Shown here piece by piece: positions 11,266 to 24,258 of a stretch of 64,000 nucleotides of DNA. The DNA lies in NCBI GenBank assembly GCA_025200525.1, contig CM045763.1:91033015-91097014 (forward strand). Reading direction: 5' to 3'. The translations under genes were made by a program, and so were the position numbers. The stretch is from Camellia lanceoleosa. Its lineage: Eukaryota; Streptophyta; Magnoliopsida; Ericales; Theaceae. The notes below the pieces were generated by a model, which was not told where the DNA came from, searched no databases, and saw nothing but the letters and a program-made list of their open reading frames with translations. The stretch's first letter is position 1. Every line of letters starts with the position of its first letter.

Positions 11266-12463
11266 TCATATTGGAATATCTTCAAGGAAGTGGCAAAACC
11301 ATTCTGCTTCTTCCCCAACTTTATCTAAAGCTATAAACTCTGATTCCATAGTAGACCTAGCAATGCAAGTCTGTTTGGAAGATTTCCAAGATACAACCGC
11401 CCCACCAAAAGTAAAGACATACCCACTGGTGGATTTTGAGTCTTTAGTATCCGATATCCAGTTTGCATCACAATATCCTTCAAGTACTACTGGATATCTA
11501 GTATAATTTAACCCAATGTTACAAATAAGTCGGAGATATCGTAGAACCCTTGTAATTGCTTTCCAGTGTTCTACTCCTGGATTACTCGTATATCTACTTA
11601 ATTTACTTACTGCATAAGCTATATCCAAGCAAGTGCAGTTCATCAAATACATTAAACTTCCAATGATTTGGGCATACTCTAATTGAGAAATACTTTCATG
11701 TATATTCTTAGAAAGAAACAAATTAACATCCACAGGTGTTCTAGTAAGATAATTATCATCTTTGCTAAATTTGTCAAGTATTTTCTCAATGTAATGAGAT
11801 TGTAACAAAGCATAACCTTCTGATATTTTGGTAATTTTCATACCAAGAATTACATTATCAATCCCTATGTCCTTTATGTCAAAATGTTTATTCAACATTT
11901 TCTTGATAGTTTTAATCATGTCATTATTACTACATATAATGAACATATCATCCACATAAAGACATACAATTACATAACCTTCGTTTGTGTTTTTAATATA
12001 AACACATTTGTCACATTCATTAATTTTAAATCCATTTGACATCATTGCCTTGTCAAATTTCTCATGACATTGCTTTGGCGCTTGTTTTAAACCATATAAT
12101 GATTTATCCAATTTACCTACTTTCTTTTCTTTTCTTTTCTTTTCGTGAAACAGAAAATCCTTCTGGTTATTCTATATAAATTTCTTCATTTAAGAAAGCT
12201 GTTTTTACATCCATTTGATGAATTTCTAAATTGTACAAAGATGCAATGGCAATTATCATTCTAATGGATGTTATTCTAGTAACTGGTGAGTATGTGTCAA
12301 AGTAATCAAAACCTTCTTTTTGTCTATATCCTTTAACCACAAGTCTAGCCTTGTATTTGTCAATTGATCCATCTGCTTTAATTTTTCTTTTGAAAATCCA
12401 CTTGCATCCAAGAGGTTTACACCCTGGTAGCAAATCCACCAATTCCCAATTATGATTTTGCAA
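11266..12463 (-). pseudogene. copia reverse transcriptase and RNase H
   Basis: The RT begins in the 12167-12463 frame ([42 protein letters not shown]). After a stop it continues in 11266-12111 with [12 protein letters not shown], the catalytic [10 protein letters not shown] near 11947-11958 and [20 protein letters not shown]. It also keeps [10 protein letters not shown] of RNase H. The YVDD motif is intact. A pentameric TTTTC repeat at 12122-12145 adds a run of Lys/Glu/Arg just before SLYGLKQ. The stop after EEIYIE breaks the polyprotein, so no active enzyme is expected. Copia RT copies the element RNA into cDNA in cytoplasmic particles. Confidence 0.9.
12122..12145 (+). repeat. (TTTTC)n microsatellite within RT
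   Basis: About five pentamer units. They sit in the reading frame of the copia RT just upstream of SLYGLKQ and would add basic residues. Confidence 0.85.
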
Positions 12464-12713
12464 GATGGATTCAAATTCACCAATGACAGCCTCATTCTAT
12501 AAAGATGCCTCAAGACTGGACATAACTTCTTTAAAAGTTAAAGGCTCATTTTCTAATAAAAAAAATTTAGAAAATCTGAACTAAAAAATTTTGAGGTTAT
12601 AGCACATTTACTACATTTAGGTTCTTCTTCCTCATTTTGATCTGCTCTTGCTCTTTCTCTTGTTATTGATCATGACTAGTAATAGCATCATAAGTTCTTT
12701 TATTAGAATTATT

Positions 12714-13391
12714 CTATTGTCCAGTCTTGTTTGGAAATACATTTTCAAAGAAATATACATTTTGAGATTCAATAATAGTATTTGCATGCATTTCGGAATG
12801 TTCTGACTTATGAATCAAAAACCAATATGCACTACTATTTTTGGCATAACCAATGAATATGCAATCAATAGTTTTAGGATCTATCTTAGCCTTTTTAGGA
12901 CTAGGAATAACCAGTTTAGCCAAACATCCCCACACTTTTAAGTATTTGTAGGATAGAACTCTCCCGTGCCACATTTCATAAGGTGTTTGATTCACTTTTT
13001 TTCAGGATACTTTATTTAAAATATAATTAGCAAAAAGTATTGCTTTCCCCCACATGTTCTGAGGTAATCTAGAACTTATTAACATGGTATTCATCATTTC
13101 TTTTAAAGTCCTATTTTTCCTTTCAATAACTCCATTTTGCTAAGGTGAGTAAGGAGCGGTGGTTTGATGAATTATTCCATGTTCTCTACAAAATTCAACA
13201 AAAGGTGATTCATATTCACCACCTCTATCACTTCTAAGTTTTTTAATTTTCTTACCAAGTTGATTTTCAACTTCATTCTTATATTGAATGAAAGTTTCCA
13301 AAATTTCGTTCTTAGTTCGAATTAAATAAACATAACTATATCTATTATAGTCATTTATGAAAGTGATAAAATATTTTTTCTCATCTCTAGT
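12714..13391 (-). pseudogene. copia integrase core and C-terminal part
   Basis: On the minus strand, 13391-12996 can be read as an integrase core with TTAPYSP, then a TAG in place of a usual Gln codon, then QNGVIERKNRTLKEMMN. The 12714-12995 frame continues with NQTPYEMWHGRVLSYKYLKV and DCIFIGYAKNSSAYWF, typical of the end of the copia integrase. The CAG-to-TAG change is what methylated-cytosine decay would give. Integrase joins the cDNA to the genome; here it is interrupted. Confidence 0.85.
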
Positions 13392-14105
13392 TTAAATTGA
13401 TTTAAAATCATAAATGTCACTATGAATTAATTCAAGTGGTTCCATACTCCTTTCAATTGAATGAAAAGGAGTTTTGGATAATTTTGCCTCAACACAAATT
13501 TCACATTTATGATTTAAATCAATGTCAAATTTAGGTAAACATTCCATATTAATTAATCTACACAAAGATCTATAATTAACATGTCCTAGTCTACCATGCC
13601 ACAAATTTAAAGACTCAAGCAAGTAGAAAAAAGATGTATTTTTATTAATAACGGAGAGTACAATAGTGATTACATTTAGCTTGAAAAAGTCATCAGACAT
13701 GTAACATTTTCCTACATACAATCCGTTTTTGGTAAGCACAAATTTGTCACTTTCAAAAACTAGCCTAAACCTATTTTTACTCAACAGAGATTCGGAAACA
13801 AGATTCTTGCGAATGTCCGGTACATACAGCACATTGTTGAGAGTGAGTTCCTTTCCAGATGTCATCTTTAGAATAATATTTCCTTGTCCTTCAACTTTAG
13901 AGGTTGAGAAGTTACCCATAAAAAGTTGTTCACTGTTATCCACCACAGAATAAGATGTGAACATTTTTTGGTCGACACAGATATGGCGAGTAGCACAAGT
14001 GTCCACCCACCATTCTTTAGAATTTCTGACTAGGTTTGCCTCAGAAACAACTGCAGAAAGATTTATGTCATCTACACCAATGAAAATTTTATTCACTTCG
14101 ATCAT
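13392..14105 (-). pseudogene. copia protease and pre-integrase (HHCC) region
   Basis: A 237-residue open frame. WWVDTCATRHIC corresponds to the retropepsin site, with DTCATRH in place of the usual D-S/T-G-A-x-H, so the glycine is changed to cysteine. This is followed by LNNVLYVPDIRKNLVS and then the GAG-pre-integrase zinc module LWHGRLGHVNYRSLC...KCEICVEAKLSKTPF. It ends near HSDIYDFKSI, where a stop interrupts the start of the integrase core. Confidence 0.88.
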
Positions 14106-14149
14106 ATTGGCTTGAGTAGGCTTCTTGTTTGATCTTCTTTTGCCTTTGC

Positions 14150-14395
14150 ATTTTGCTACGACAATCTTTGGCCTGATGTCCCTTTGTCACAGATATAATA
14201 TTTGCCATTAAACTTGTACTTTTTAATTTCTCCTCCTTTAGATAGCATGTTTTGCTACCATATTTTAAAATCAGTTCTTAAGAATTTCTCTGGTTTTTCA
14301 CCATGATTGACCGGTACAGTCACAACAAGAGAAGGGGTTAGAGCAATGGCAGTCACCATACTAGTACTCGTTTGAACATTAGTTTCAGTAGCCAT
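14150..14395 (-). pseudogene. copia gag remnant with broken zinc knuckle
   Basis: An ATG at 14395 opens MATETNVQTSTSMVTAIALT and NHGEKPEKFLRTDFKIW, a recognisable copia Gag N-terminus. After a TAG the reading passes almost at once to GGEIKKYKFNGKYYICDK, so most of Gag (some 200 residues in relatives) is deleted. The CCHC knuckle is then split by a frameshift: YYICDKG in one frame and GHQAKDCRSK in another. No functional capsid protein can be made. Confidence 0.75.
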
Positions 14396-14911
14396 GAATT
14401 CTAAATTATAACACAAAATTATAATTATAATTTTATACTACACAGAAAATTAAACCATACACACAGAATTTAAAATTCTGTAAAAATAAAAGAAATAAGG
14501 ATTGTAACTTTTATTTCCAATTAATTAGCAAATAAAAAATTATTTAAACAAATTAATTCCACACAGAAAAATATTTCTATAACACTTTAAAAATTAAAAT
14601 ACTGAAAACAGAATTTTAATTAATGAAAACTCAGAAATTATTTCTGAAAACCAAAATTAATTTCTAATCAACTTTACAAATAAATATTTTAAATTGTTAA
14701 TGACTACCAATACATTACTACTAGTTCTCAAAGAAAATAAACAGTATATTACTACTATTTTTCAAACAATATATTACTACTATTTGTTTTTCCAACCAGA
14801 ATACTTTTTTGTAAAACCACAGAAAATAATTTCTGTAAGAAGAAGAAAGGAAGAAAAGGAAACAGACGAAAAATTCTATATAAACAGAATAATTCGAATT
14901 TGTCTTAAGAT

Positions 14912-16044
14912 TGTTACAACAATCTTCTATGTAAAATAAATAACTTGAAACAAATTAAACAAATAAAAATAAATTACTTTCATAATTTATTTTACCGAAA
15001 TGAATAAGCCCAAAAAAATAAATCAAGTCGAGTGTGTAACACTATATCCTTAAGATAGACAAGCCATGCTTCGGTGCTTACGGATAAATTCCGTCTATCT
15101 CCCAGAATACAATGATCTTTTCACAAATTATAGTAGCACTCCAAACAATTTGTACAGCGAACAAACCATGTGTTCTATACTCTCTAAATTTTTTCCTAAA
15201 GATAATATAAAGAATAATGCAAGCAGAGTGCAAAAACGGGAGAATAAATTTTTTGAATTTACAAAACTATTGGAAATGATCTCTATTTATAAGCAACTTG
15301 TGACAATTTGAACAGGTCCGAACAGGGCTTATTTTTGAATTGAACAAATGCAAACAGTTTTGAACAGATAACTACTGGGCAGTTTGAATCTATCCAGAAA
15401 TTGCTGGCAGTTTTCAACCTGTTAGAACAGTTAATTTGTTGGAAATTTTGGACTGGAGGAGGCACAAATATGAACAGAAAATTCGAATTCGAATTCATAT
15501 TTGACAAAAAATTTGAATTAATTTCATTCAGAAAAATTAATTTTCTAGACAAGAATTTTTGGAAAAATTCAAAATAAATTTTGTCCAAGAAATTAAAATT
15601 AGAACCAACCCGACCCATAACTCACACCTAGCGCGGCTCGGCCAGCCGACAGTGCAGGCTCATGTGATGGTTTGAACTAAGGCTCACTTTGTCTATAACT
15701 CATCCCTTCTACAAACTTGGGGTGCCCCTTGAGACCCAACCCAAGTGTTACCATCTAAAATTTATATTCACACATAAATTCTCTTCAAGTTTCAATATGA
15801 GACAACCATTACAAGGAAATCCATATTTTACTTCTTTAATTGTCCATTCCAGGAACCTCAAAAACGACATCAAGTTTTCATTCACTTGTAAATAGTTTTG
15901 ACGAACCGTCTTCACTGTGTGACTTACTATGCAGCAAGGAACACGTCACCTCTTTGGACCCACACCAAAAGACGTTTGGAATCCACTCAAATTTAGGCTC
16001 AAAGTTAGCCCGAAATAAGCCTATAAAATCATATTTTTCCAACA
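14912..16044 (-). repeat. copia 5' LTR
   Basis: 1133 bp, from TGTTACAACAATCTTCTATG to CATATTTTTCCAACA on the plus strand. It pairs with 9311-10424. The 5' end of the element is on this side because coding is on the minus strand. No convincing tRNA-Met primer site was seen next to it at 14885-14911. Confidence 0.92.
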
Positions 16045-16700
16045 GAAGTCAAATAAAGGTAAGAAAATAATGAAACACATAAATTGGGTTTTGTGAGAAG
16101 GGTGGAAGCCTCTTTAACGATCTCAAATGTAGAGAAATATACATGAAGGTGGCTTCCTGAAAAAAGTCCTCCTCGTGTTAATATACTTGTAGTATTACCA
16201 TTCCAGATGAACTTATAAAATAAAAATAAAAACATTTATAGTTTACGAAATATTTCTAATTGTGTTAACATACTTGTAGTTTATGAAATAAATGAGAAAA
16301 AGAAAACTATCGGAAACAAATTCTGATGCTCATGAAATATTTTTACAAATTCATTATTTGCTCTAAGCCCTTCAACAAATTATAGCTTCATCATGAAGTG
16401 TTTTCTCATCAAGGATACGAAATTTGGTTGCCTGCATGTTCACCGCAATCAACATACAAATTTATGTTTAGGAGCAAAATTTGGATGTGTTATGTCACGA
16501 GCATACTCACTCTACTAAATTTGTTGATTTTCATAATTTTTGTATTAACCCAATTGAATCTATAAAGTGAGATATTCCAAAGAAATTTGGGTATGTCAGA
16601 CTTGTTTTGTGCACATCGTGGGAAGCTCATATCTATCATGATTGAATTTGGATGAGTTATGTCACGAGCAAAATTTGGATGTTTTTTTCTACACATAAAA
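16045..16700 (+). pseudogene. exon-less CWC24-like duplicate, part 3
   Basis: Collinear with intron 2 of the intact gene at about 48356-48985: GTAAGAAAATAATGAAACAC, GAGAAGGGTGGAAGCCTCTT, TGATGCTCA, CACATCGTGGGAAGCTCATA and other landmarks agree with scattered changes. Similarity fades near 16700. Exon 3 of the gene was not found in the following 700 bases. Confidence 0.8.
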
Positions 16701-17794
16701 GACAATTTTGTAGATAAAACAACGGAAAAGGACAAAAATGAAGCGAGAATATTTATGCAGTTTATAAAGTTCAACCTCCCCATTTATCTAAAACAAAGCC
16801 TAACTATCTTGGGCTATGTATTTGAACTTTGAAAAATGTATCTAACACAAGAGAGTGACTGATATTGGAATGTTGTGCAGATGCATATCATATTCTTGTT
16901 GACTGATAATACAAAGGTGATAGCTTTGGGGCCAAAGTTCTTGGAATGCTGCAAAACACTTAAGACAAATGATTGCTTTGAATGGCATTTGTCATTGATC
17001 ATTGGGTGAGATGATCAAATCCCTTCCCCTCCGCTCTGGGAACTAGACAAGTAGTAGTTGATGGAAAAAGTACAGGGAAGCACACCCAGAATAGGACTGC
17101 TTATACATGCCATTACTGATTTACTATTATCACATTTGATTTGCACCATTATGTAATGTGTATCATCAATGTTTTGCTATTTAAATTATTAAGAAAATAC
17201 GAGTCCATATCATCCTTAAATGAACAGATCTGTAAAATTACCCGTTGCAAACCAAACGAAAACTTGTCCAGCTAGTAAAATGTTTAAATGTAATTTATAC
17301 AACTTAACTTATCAAAAAAATGTAATTTATACAACTTACCTTTAGAGAGATCCCAAATCGGCCTATGTACTCCAATACCTGTTTTGCTCGCTCCTTTGGA
17401 CTGTGGGAGACTATGTCTGAAATAGATAGTTCTATATTTTTATCAGACTGTAAACTATAAATTACTTTACACGGACTAATGGCTGCAATGGCAAAGCAGG
17501 TTGCTATAAAATAAAATAAAAAAATTAATTTGATTATCGATAATATATATTTGATATAAAATATTTAGAAATGAAACAGTGAAATATTTACTGCTGGTCT
17601 GGGTGGCTACTGATTTGAAAATCTCCGGATTAGATTTTAACCAATTCGCCCTATTCACGTGCAACTTAGAACACGAGTAAGAAATGATTAATTAACAGAA
17701 AATGATAAATATATAAATATGTAATTTGGTAATTATTAATGATGAAAAGTTGAACTTCATTGTGGACCCAACAACACGTTCTAAAGTAATGTTT
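16701..17794. other. no gene recognised
   Basis: AT-rich sequence. Short ORFs on both strands show no motif I know. Nothing else could be supported. Confidence 0.5.
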
Positions 17795-17975
17795 TCTAGT
17801 GGTTATATAACATACTTTGTGATGTGAGGTCTCATATTCAACTGTTATAGAGAGCAGTTTAACCCATTATAGGAATTGATTGTGTGTAGTTGTTGGGCTT
17901 GGTGGGTTCAGTTATTGGTTATTAGACTTTCTAGTTATTGCAAACTAGTAGTCTATCTAAATATGTAAATAAAAA
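17795..17975 (+). mobile_element. possible degenerate SINE
   Basis: TCTAGTGGTTATATAACATA followed by GTGAGGTCTCATATTCAACT resembles decayed tRNA-type A and B boxes of plant SINEs, and an A-rich end follows (AAATAAAAAAATTAG). No target duplication was established. Confidence 0.3.
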
Positions 17976-19700
17976 AATTAGTGTTCTCTTATTATAAAGT
18001 GAGTACACAGTTACATAATAGGGCGGACTTGCCAGATAGCTCCTCCCATTTGACCCAAAACGTCCAGCAGTTTTTCTTTATTTTATTCATTTTCCTCTAT
18101 TTTCTAGGAAATATGCTAGATTTTTTCTTTTTCTCTACAAATCGAGATCAATATATTGGAATGATAATAAGACATCTTTGTATATAGGCTTCGTTTGGGA
18201 AGCCAATAATGTTTTTATTTGCCCACTTGGCTGCTAAGAGCTAATTAAAGTTTCAGTTTTTTGGACTCTCTAGAGTGTCTCCGATATCTTTTTAGTAAAT
18301 TTTTAATTATTCCACAAAATCAAACTCGCTAAAATTTTCTCTCTTTCACATGTTCTTGATAAAAAGCAAACCTTGCTCAGCAAATTTTTAGTAGACTCCA
18401 AAAACTCTCAAAGTTATCACACTTCATATAAGAATAATTTATTTGACTAAGAAACAATTATTTGGAAAATGATGTGTGGATATCATTTTTCATTTTTTAC
18501 TAGGTACATTTAGTTGGATAAAGGATCATATTTAGCTTATGAAATGAGAATTAATGGGTAAGGAATAACAATTTTTTAAAACTAATATACACTCCATGCT
18601 TATTCCCACATTGTTTGGGATCTTCAATGTAGATCAGTTGAATGTTATCATCACAAGAAAACTAAACCCCAATATATAATCATATAATACACATAGAAAT
18701 ATTAATTTATTAGCAAAGCCAGCAACAACAAATGCAAACTTCCAAAGAGAACCAAATATAATCTTGGTAATAACAAAAATTGGTTCAACAGAAATTGGCA
18801 TGGGTACATTAGGCCTATCAGAAATTGGCATGGGAGACCTTACGATGTTAGGTAATGACCTGACTCTGTATATCAAGCTCTCACACCTTCCCTCATCCTC
18901 ATGTGTGATCCTTTCTTGCATGTGACTAAAACATAAATTAAATTGAACCAGGAGCACAAATAGACAGGAAAAAAAGTGCACAAACAAATGTAGTGGCAAT
19001 TACACAAGCAAGGTTTAAAGTGATGTCTCATGGAACCAAAACTTTGGTATCATGTTTTTTTGGGTGAAACTTTGATATCATGTTAGATAATCAATTGTCC
19101 CAAAAGCTTAAGCTATTAGAGGATGTCCCAAGAAAGTATATTAAACTCTTGCTTGCTTCCTGTTTATTGCGCAGCTAACATAATTATTTCTTAATAATCA
19201 TGTCAATAGCAAAATGCTCAATACATAGGAACACTACTGGGAACGGTCTTAACTCATGCACTAGTCAATCCTGTTGGCTCTTCATCTTAATTATGAACTG
19301 ATAAAAAAAATTCCTGACTAAATCTTCCTTGCAATTGATGGCTGTAGGGTTTTGTGATTTAATTTCTTAAACTTGATTTGCAAGACCATGAACTTTCTTA
19401 AGTTTTGTCCACCACTAATATATATATATATTTGGGAGTCATTAACTATTGAATTGTATTCTTGGTCCTTTAAACAACTCCCTCCATATATCTTTTTAAA
19501 GGATGGTGCTTACCATGGACAGTATTACTTACAGCTTATGTTTTTGAAATTTTGTATGTCAAGGTCACTTTTTGTATCTTCTCCATCCATATTCAATATA
19601 ACCTTTTGTTAGGTTGAACCTCCCATTACAGTCCCCATCATGGGTCATATATATTATTCAAGGTGGGTCCATGACAACGTGTGTAATTTTTAAAGAACTA
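17976..19700. other. intergenic, no supported gene
   Basis: AT-rich. A minus-strand 121-codon frame at 18634-18999 lacks any recognised domain and is not called. A direct repeat of AGAAATTGGCATGGG occurs at about 18788 and 18820. Confidence 0.4.
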
Positions 19701-19895
19701 TCCATGTTTCTTCCCCACTTTCATTCCCATTCCCAAACTATTTTTTCACTCTATATTTATAATTTGTATGAGTGCCAACAAAAACACATGTCCTTCCCTG
19801 TTTCTCCCCTTTTCATTTCATTCCCAAACTCTTTCACTTTATATTAATAATTTGTATGAATGGCAACAAAAAAAAAAAATGTCCTTTTGCTTTTT
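19700..19895 (+). repeat. imperfect tandem duplication, about 100-bp unit
   Basis: TTCATTCCCATTCCCAAACT ... TATAATTTGTATGAGTGCCA recurs as TTTCATTCCCAAACT ... AATAATTTGTATGAATGGCA, each copy followed by ACAAAAA and TGTCCTT. Confidence 0.75.
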
Positions 19896-20956
19896 ATAGA
19901 AAGCAAAATAAAAATGATCCACAAATGTAATTGTTAGTGCATTTTAATGTTTGACTATCTATAAGGTGTATAATTGTTAATACCACATGAGTGCTTTGAG
20001 AGTATTCTATAACTACCTCTAAAAGTGGGGAAAAAAAAAATTTATATAATAAAAAATAAAATTTTTATGAATGCTGTAGCTGCAAACATACCATTCATTG
20101 AAGATGAACTAGAATCATACTTACCTTAATATATTAACTATATTGCCATTACGTTGACTAAACTCACAATTTCATAGTATCACCAAGCTTGTACATTAAA
20201 AACTGAGACCTCAAACTTCATAAGACCATCTATGTACTAAGTTAAAAAATAAATATGTTAAAGTATACACAAAAATTAAAATGGGACTCTTGTTAAAATG
20301 TTGGCCATGTAACAGCTCCATGAAAAACTCCAATGGACTAGCTAAGCTAAAATAAAATGAAAATGTGAAAGGCATAAGCATGGGGAAAAAAAATTAAATG
20401 GAGCATATAATTTTTATAGAGAGAAACTTATTGTGTAGATATAGAGGGAGGGAGAGTGAAGCATTGTCCATATTGTTTTCCTGCAATTATTACTAGAGTC
20501 TAATTTTCAAGGCAATATCACAGCCAAATCAATATTCCTTGCAGAAAATCATTTTCCTAACTGATTGAGCTATACAATTAGACTCTCTCTCTCTCTCATA
20601 GGAGAGAGCAACCTACCTAACCAACATGTTCATTTGCCATGAAATTTCAGTGAATTGTAGCTCTGCGGGTCTTTATCTAAGTTCAATAGTGACTGCATCC
20701 TAACATCTAACCCCACCATAAGTTCGTATTGACAACACTACTCTTTCTAGCGGCCCCATTTAAGATGAATATGCAGTGTTGCTATTTTGAGCACTTATCT
20801 AAATAAATAAATATGTGCCTTTAGAATTACTGATTTTGCAGAACAAAATTGCATTGCTTTGATCCATAACTTCACATCTTACTATCTTGAGTTTTAGTCT
20901 ACTAAAGTGACTTCTGTTTTATAAACTTGACTGTTAAAAGAATGAGATTTTTCTAT
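19896..20956. other. intergenic, nothing recognised
   Basis: AT-rich with a short (CT)n at about 20582-20598. No first exon of the downstream expansin pseudogene was found here. Confidence 0.4.
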
Positions 20957-20965
20957 TAAAATTTG

Positions 20966-22296
20966 CAGTTCCGATTCGTAGCTCGAAATTCTTAGGCTCG
21001 AATTTGGCTCGACACCAAAACGACGTCGTTTTGGTGTCCTTTTTTTAAAAAAAAAAAAATTCCGTGTGTTTTCTGAAGATGAACAAGAAGAAGAAAGAAG
21101 AAGAAGAGGAGGAGCTGGGTCTGGCTGCTGGGTTCATAGAGAGATCAACCAAATCCAAATCAAACAAAAATCCAAATATTTCTTCATCTTTATCTGTATT
21201 TATGTTGACCTGGAAAAACAAAAATCCAAATATTTCTTCATTCTCTCTCACAGTTTGCACTTGGTTGATCCTCAATCCAAATATTTAATTTTTTTTCCTT
21301 CATCTTCAATCCAGATCAACATCAACAACAATCCAAATCACCCGAGCAGAGAGAGAGATCAACCAAATCAAACCCAAATCAAACAAAAATCAAACCCCAA
21401 TCATCCAACACAAAAAATAAATAAATAAATAAATAATCAAAAAAACTTCTCAGATCGAGCCAAAAATTTCTCATATCATCATTTTTTTGATTGTGTTTTG
21501 CAAACATCATCTTCAGATTCATCATCTTTTTTTTTTTTCACATTTTTCTGAACTGAAGAAGAAGAAGAAAGCTGAAGAAGAAGGAGCTGAGTCATCTCCC
21601 TCTACACTCCTCCAACTCCATACCACCATAAACACAAACAAACAGACTCATGATCTATTTTCTGAGTAACCTTACAATTCGATCTTATAAATGTCACACC
21701 GTAATACTACTACTCATCCTTCAAACCCAAAACCAAATCAAATCCAAATCTGGGAAGCTAACAACAAATCAAACAAATTAAACCCAAAACCAAATCAAAC
21801 CCAAATCTGGAAAAGCTAAACCAAAAATCTGGAAAAAAAAAATCAAATACAAATCAGTCAAACCCAAAAATCAAAAAATCAAAACCAATCAGCCACAAAC
21901 CAACAGAAAAAATAAAACAAAATCAATCAAACCCAAAACAGAGGGGGAAGAGGAGGAGTGCAGGAGAGAGAGAGAGAGAGAGAGAGAGCCAAATCAAACC
22001 CAAATAAAAAATCTGGGAAAGCTAGATCTACTTAATTTGATTTTCATTCTTTAAGGATCAAATCTTTCCAGATCCGGATCTGCAGAGGAAAGCTAGATCT
22101 ACTACTCTTCTCTTCTCTCCTCCTCTCTCTCTCCCTCCCTCCTCTTCTCTTCCCTCTCTGTCTCTATGTTCGAAAGAATGAAAAAGGAAAGAAAGAAGAA
22201 AAAGAAAAAAAAAAAAATACACTGCCCAAAACGACGTCGTTTTGGGCAGTTCGAGCCTTTCGAGCCTGAAGCAATTCAAGCTACGAGTCATTTTTG
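20966..22296. mobile_element. Mutator-like non-autonomous element with ACGACGTCGT palindromes
   Basis: Flanked by a perfect 9-bp duplication TAAAATTTG (20957-20965 and 22297-22305), the Mutator hallmark. The inverted ends align without gaps: CAGTTCCGATTCGTAGC at the left against CAAAAATGACTCGTAGC from the right. They continue through GGCTCGA phrases to a perfect palindrome near each end (CCAAAACGACGTCGTTTTGG at about 21015 and CCCAAAACGACGTCGTTTTG at about 22226). The interior is AG-rich and CAAATC-repeat-rich with no credible ORF. It sits in what remains of an expansin intron. Confidence 0.85.
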
Positions 22297-22338
22297 TAAA
22301 ATTTGATAAATTTAATGTTTTGGGATTCTAATACTTGA

Positions 22339-23006
<668 letters not shown>

Positions 23007-23107
23007 TTACCTGATCCTATGTCTCTCAGAATCTCATACCTTTCCATGCTTGTTTATCACCAAACACCCTTACCTTACAACAATAATAACTGTTTTCGTT
23101 TTCTTAC

Positions 23108-23152
23108 TCACTCTCCCTCCCCTCCCCTCCCCTCCCCTCCCCTCCCCTCCTT
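23108..23152 (+). repeat. (CCCCT)n microsatellite
   Basis: CTCCC/CCCCT pentamer run in the region beyond the expansin remnant. Confidence 0.9.
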
Positions 23153-23845
23153 CCTTATATCAATCAATCAATTTGTATTTGTTGAGAGCATTCCATTTTG
23201 TTTTCAAATCAATAACTGTAAAGATATCTTCTGTCATCAAGCCTTTCCAAAGTCCAAACCAACCAATGATTTGCAGGTCCTGATTCATAAACTAATTTTA
23301 TCCCTATGTCCTGATTGCTGATCATTGAAAGTAAAATTGATAAACTAAACATCATCTATATTCAAGGAAAGGCATTCAGTCCCCACTGTGAGGAGTTTTT
23401 TTACTTTCATTAAATCAGATGCCTTTGATAAGTTGGTCATTCAGACAGGTGTAAACAGTATATTGACACAGTTTTAAATTCGGATGCATAATTTTGGTCT
23501 GGACTTTGATGTTTTACATTATACACAGGAAGATGTGCATTGCATTCAAGTTGTCTATACTCCATATGGCATAAATATGAGATTAAATATGGAATTTTTA
23601 ATCAGATTGGATGCCTCTAGGGTTGCAGATTGCTTTTCTCGGAGAGAGAAGGTTTATCAGTTGCATAGAAGGGAAAGACAGAGAGATTGAAGGATCCATA
23701 CCTTGAGGAAGAGGCCAGATGGAGGGAGTTGCAGACAACGCTGAAGAAGAAGATCGATTTCGCGCTGAAGGAGCAGATCGATTTCGCGGGAGAGACGTGT
23801 TTGAAGAAAGAGCAGAGTACTTTCGCCGGAGAGACGAGTTTGGAG

Positions 23846-24090
23846 AGCCTTCAATCACTCTCCAATTGGGGAAGGGATGAGCGAAAATAGGAAGCCCTTT
23901 GGGCAGCCCATTGGAGTGAGAATTTAGGGTAAGAGCACTGCTGGAGAGCTCTAATCCAGCAGCTCTAATGCCAGCCTTCAATCACTCTCCAATTGGGGAA
24001 GGGATGAGCGAAAATAGGAAGCCCTTTGGGCAGCCCATTGGAGTGAGAATTTAGAGAAAAAGCACTGCTGGAGAGCTCTAATGCCAACTC
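23846..24090 (+). repeat. direct tandem duplication, period about 127 bp
   Basis: GCCTTCAATCACTCTCCAAT through GGGCAGCCCATTGGAGTGAG and AGCACTGCTGGAGAGCTCTA occurs twice, nearly identical, which implies a recent duplication. The sense strand is GC-richer than its surroundings. No protein domain recognised. Confidence 0.9.
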
Positions 24091-24258
24091 TAATGAGTTG
24101 GCATGAAGGAAATAAAAAAAATAAAGAAAAGAAAACAAGACACAATCTATCACTGGACTTCATTGTCAATACACTAGTGATGGATTTAGAATTCATTTTT
24201 TAGAGCTCTAAATCATTTTTGTTTAGGATAATATTAGTTAAAATAGCTAACAGGATTA

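Larger units (their letters stand above)
9311..16044 (-). mobile_element. Ty1/copia LTR retrotransposon, complete but decayed
   Basis: Both LTRs (9311-10424 and 14912-16044) share TGTTGGAA...TTCCAACA-type ends. The flanks are GAAAT (9306-9310) and GAAGT (16045-16049), a 5-bp target duplication with one change. The internal region reads on the minus strand in the order gag, protease, integrase, RT, RNase H, which is diagnostic of copia. A polypurine tract (GTGGGGGAT on the minus strand) lies against the left LTR, which is therefore the 3' LTR. Gag has a large internal deletion and pol has several stops, so the copy is defective. LTR divergence by eye is roughly 10-15%, suggesting an old insertion. 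Confidence 0.95.

Noticed and set aside
14885..14911. tRNA-Met primer site of the copia element
   Set aside because: TCTTAAGACAAATTCG next to the LTR does not match the usual TGGTATCAGAGC; either another primer was used or the site has decayed.
18634..18999. 121-codon minus-strand ORF
   Set aside because: Two hydrophobic stretches but no recognised domain, poor codon context and AT-rich surroundings. Not enough to call a gene.
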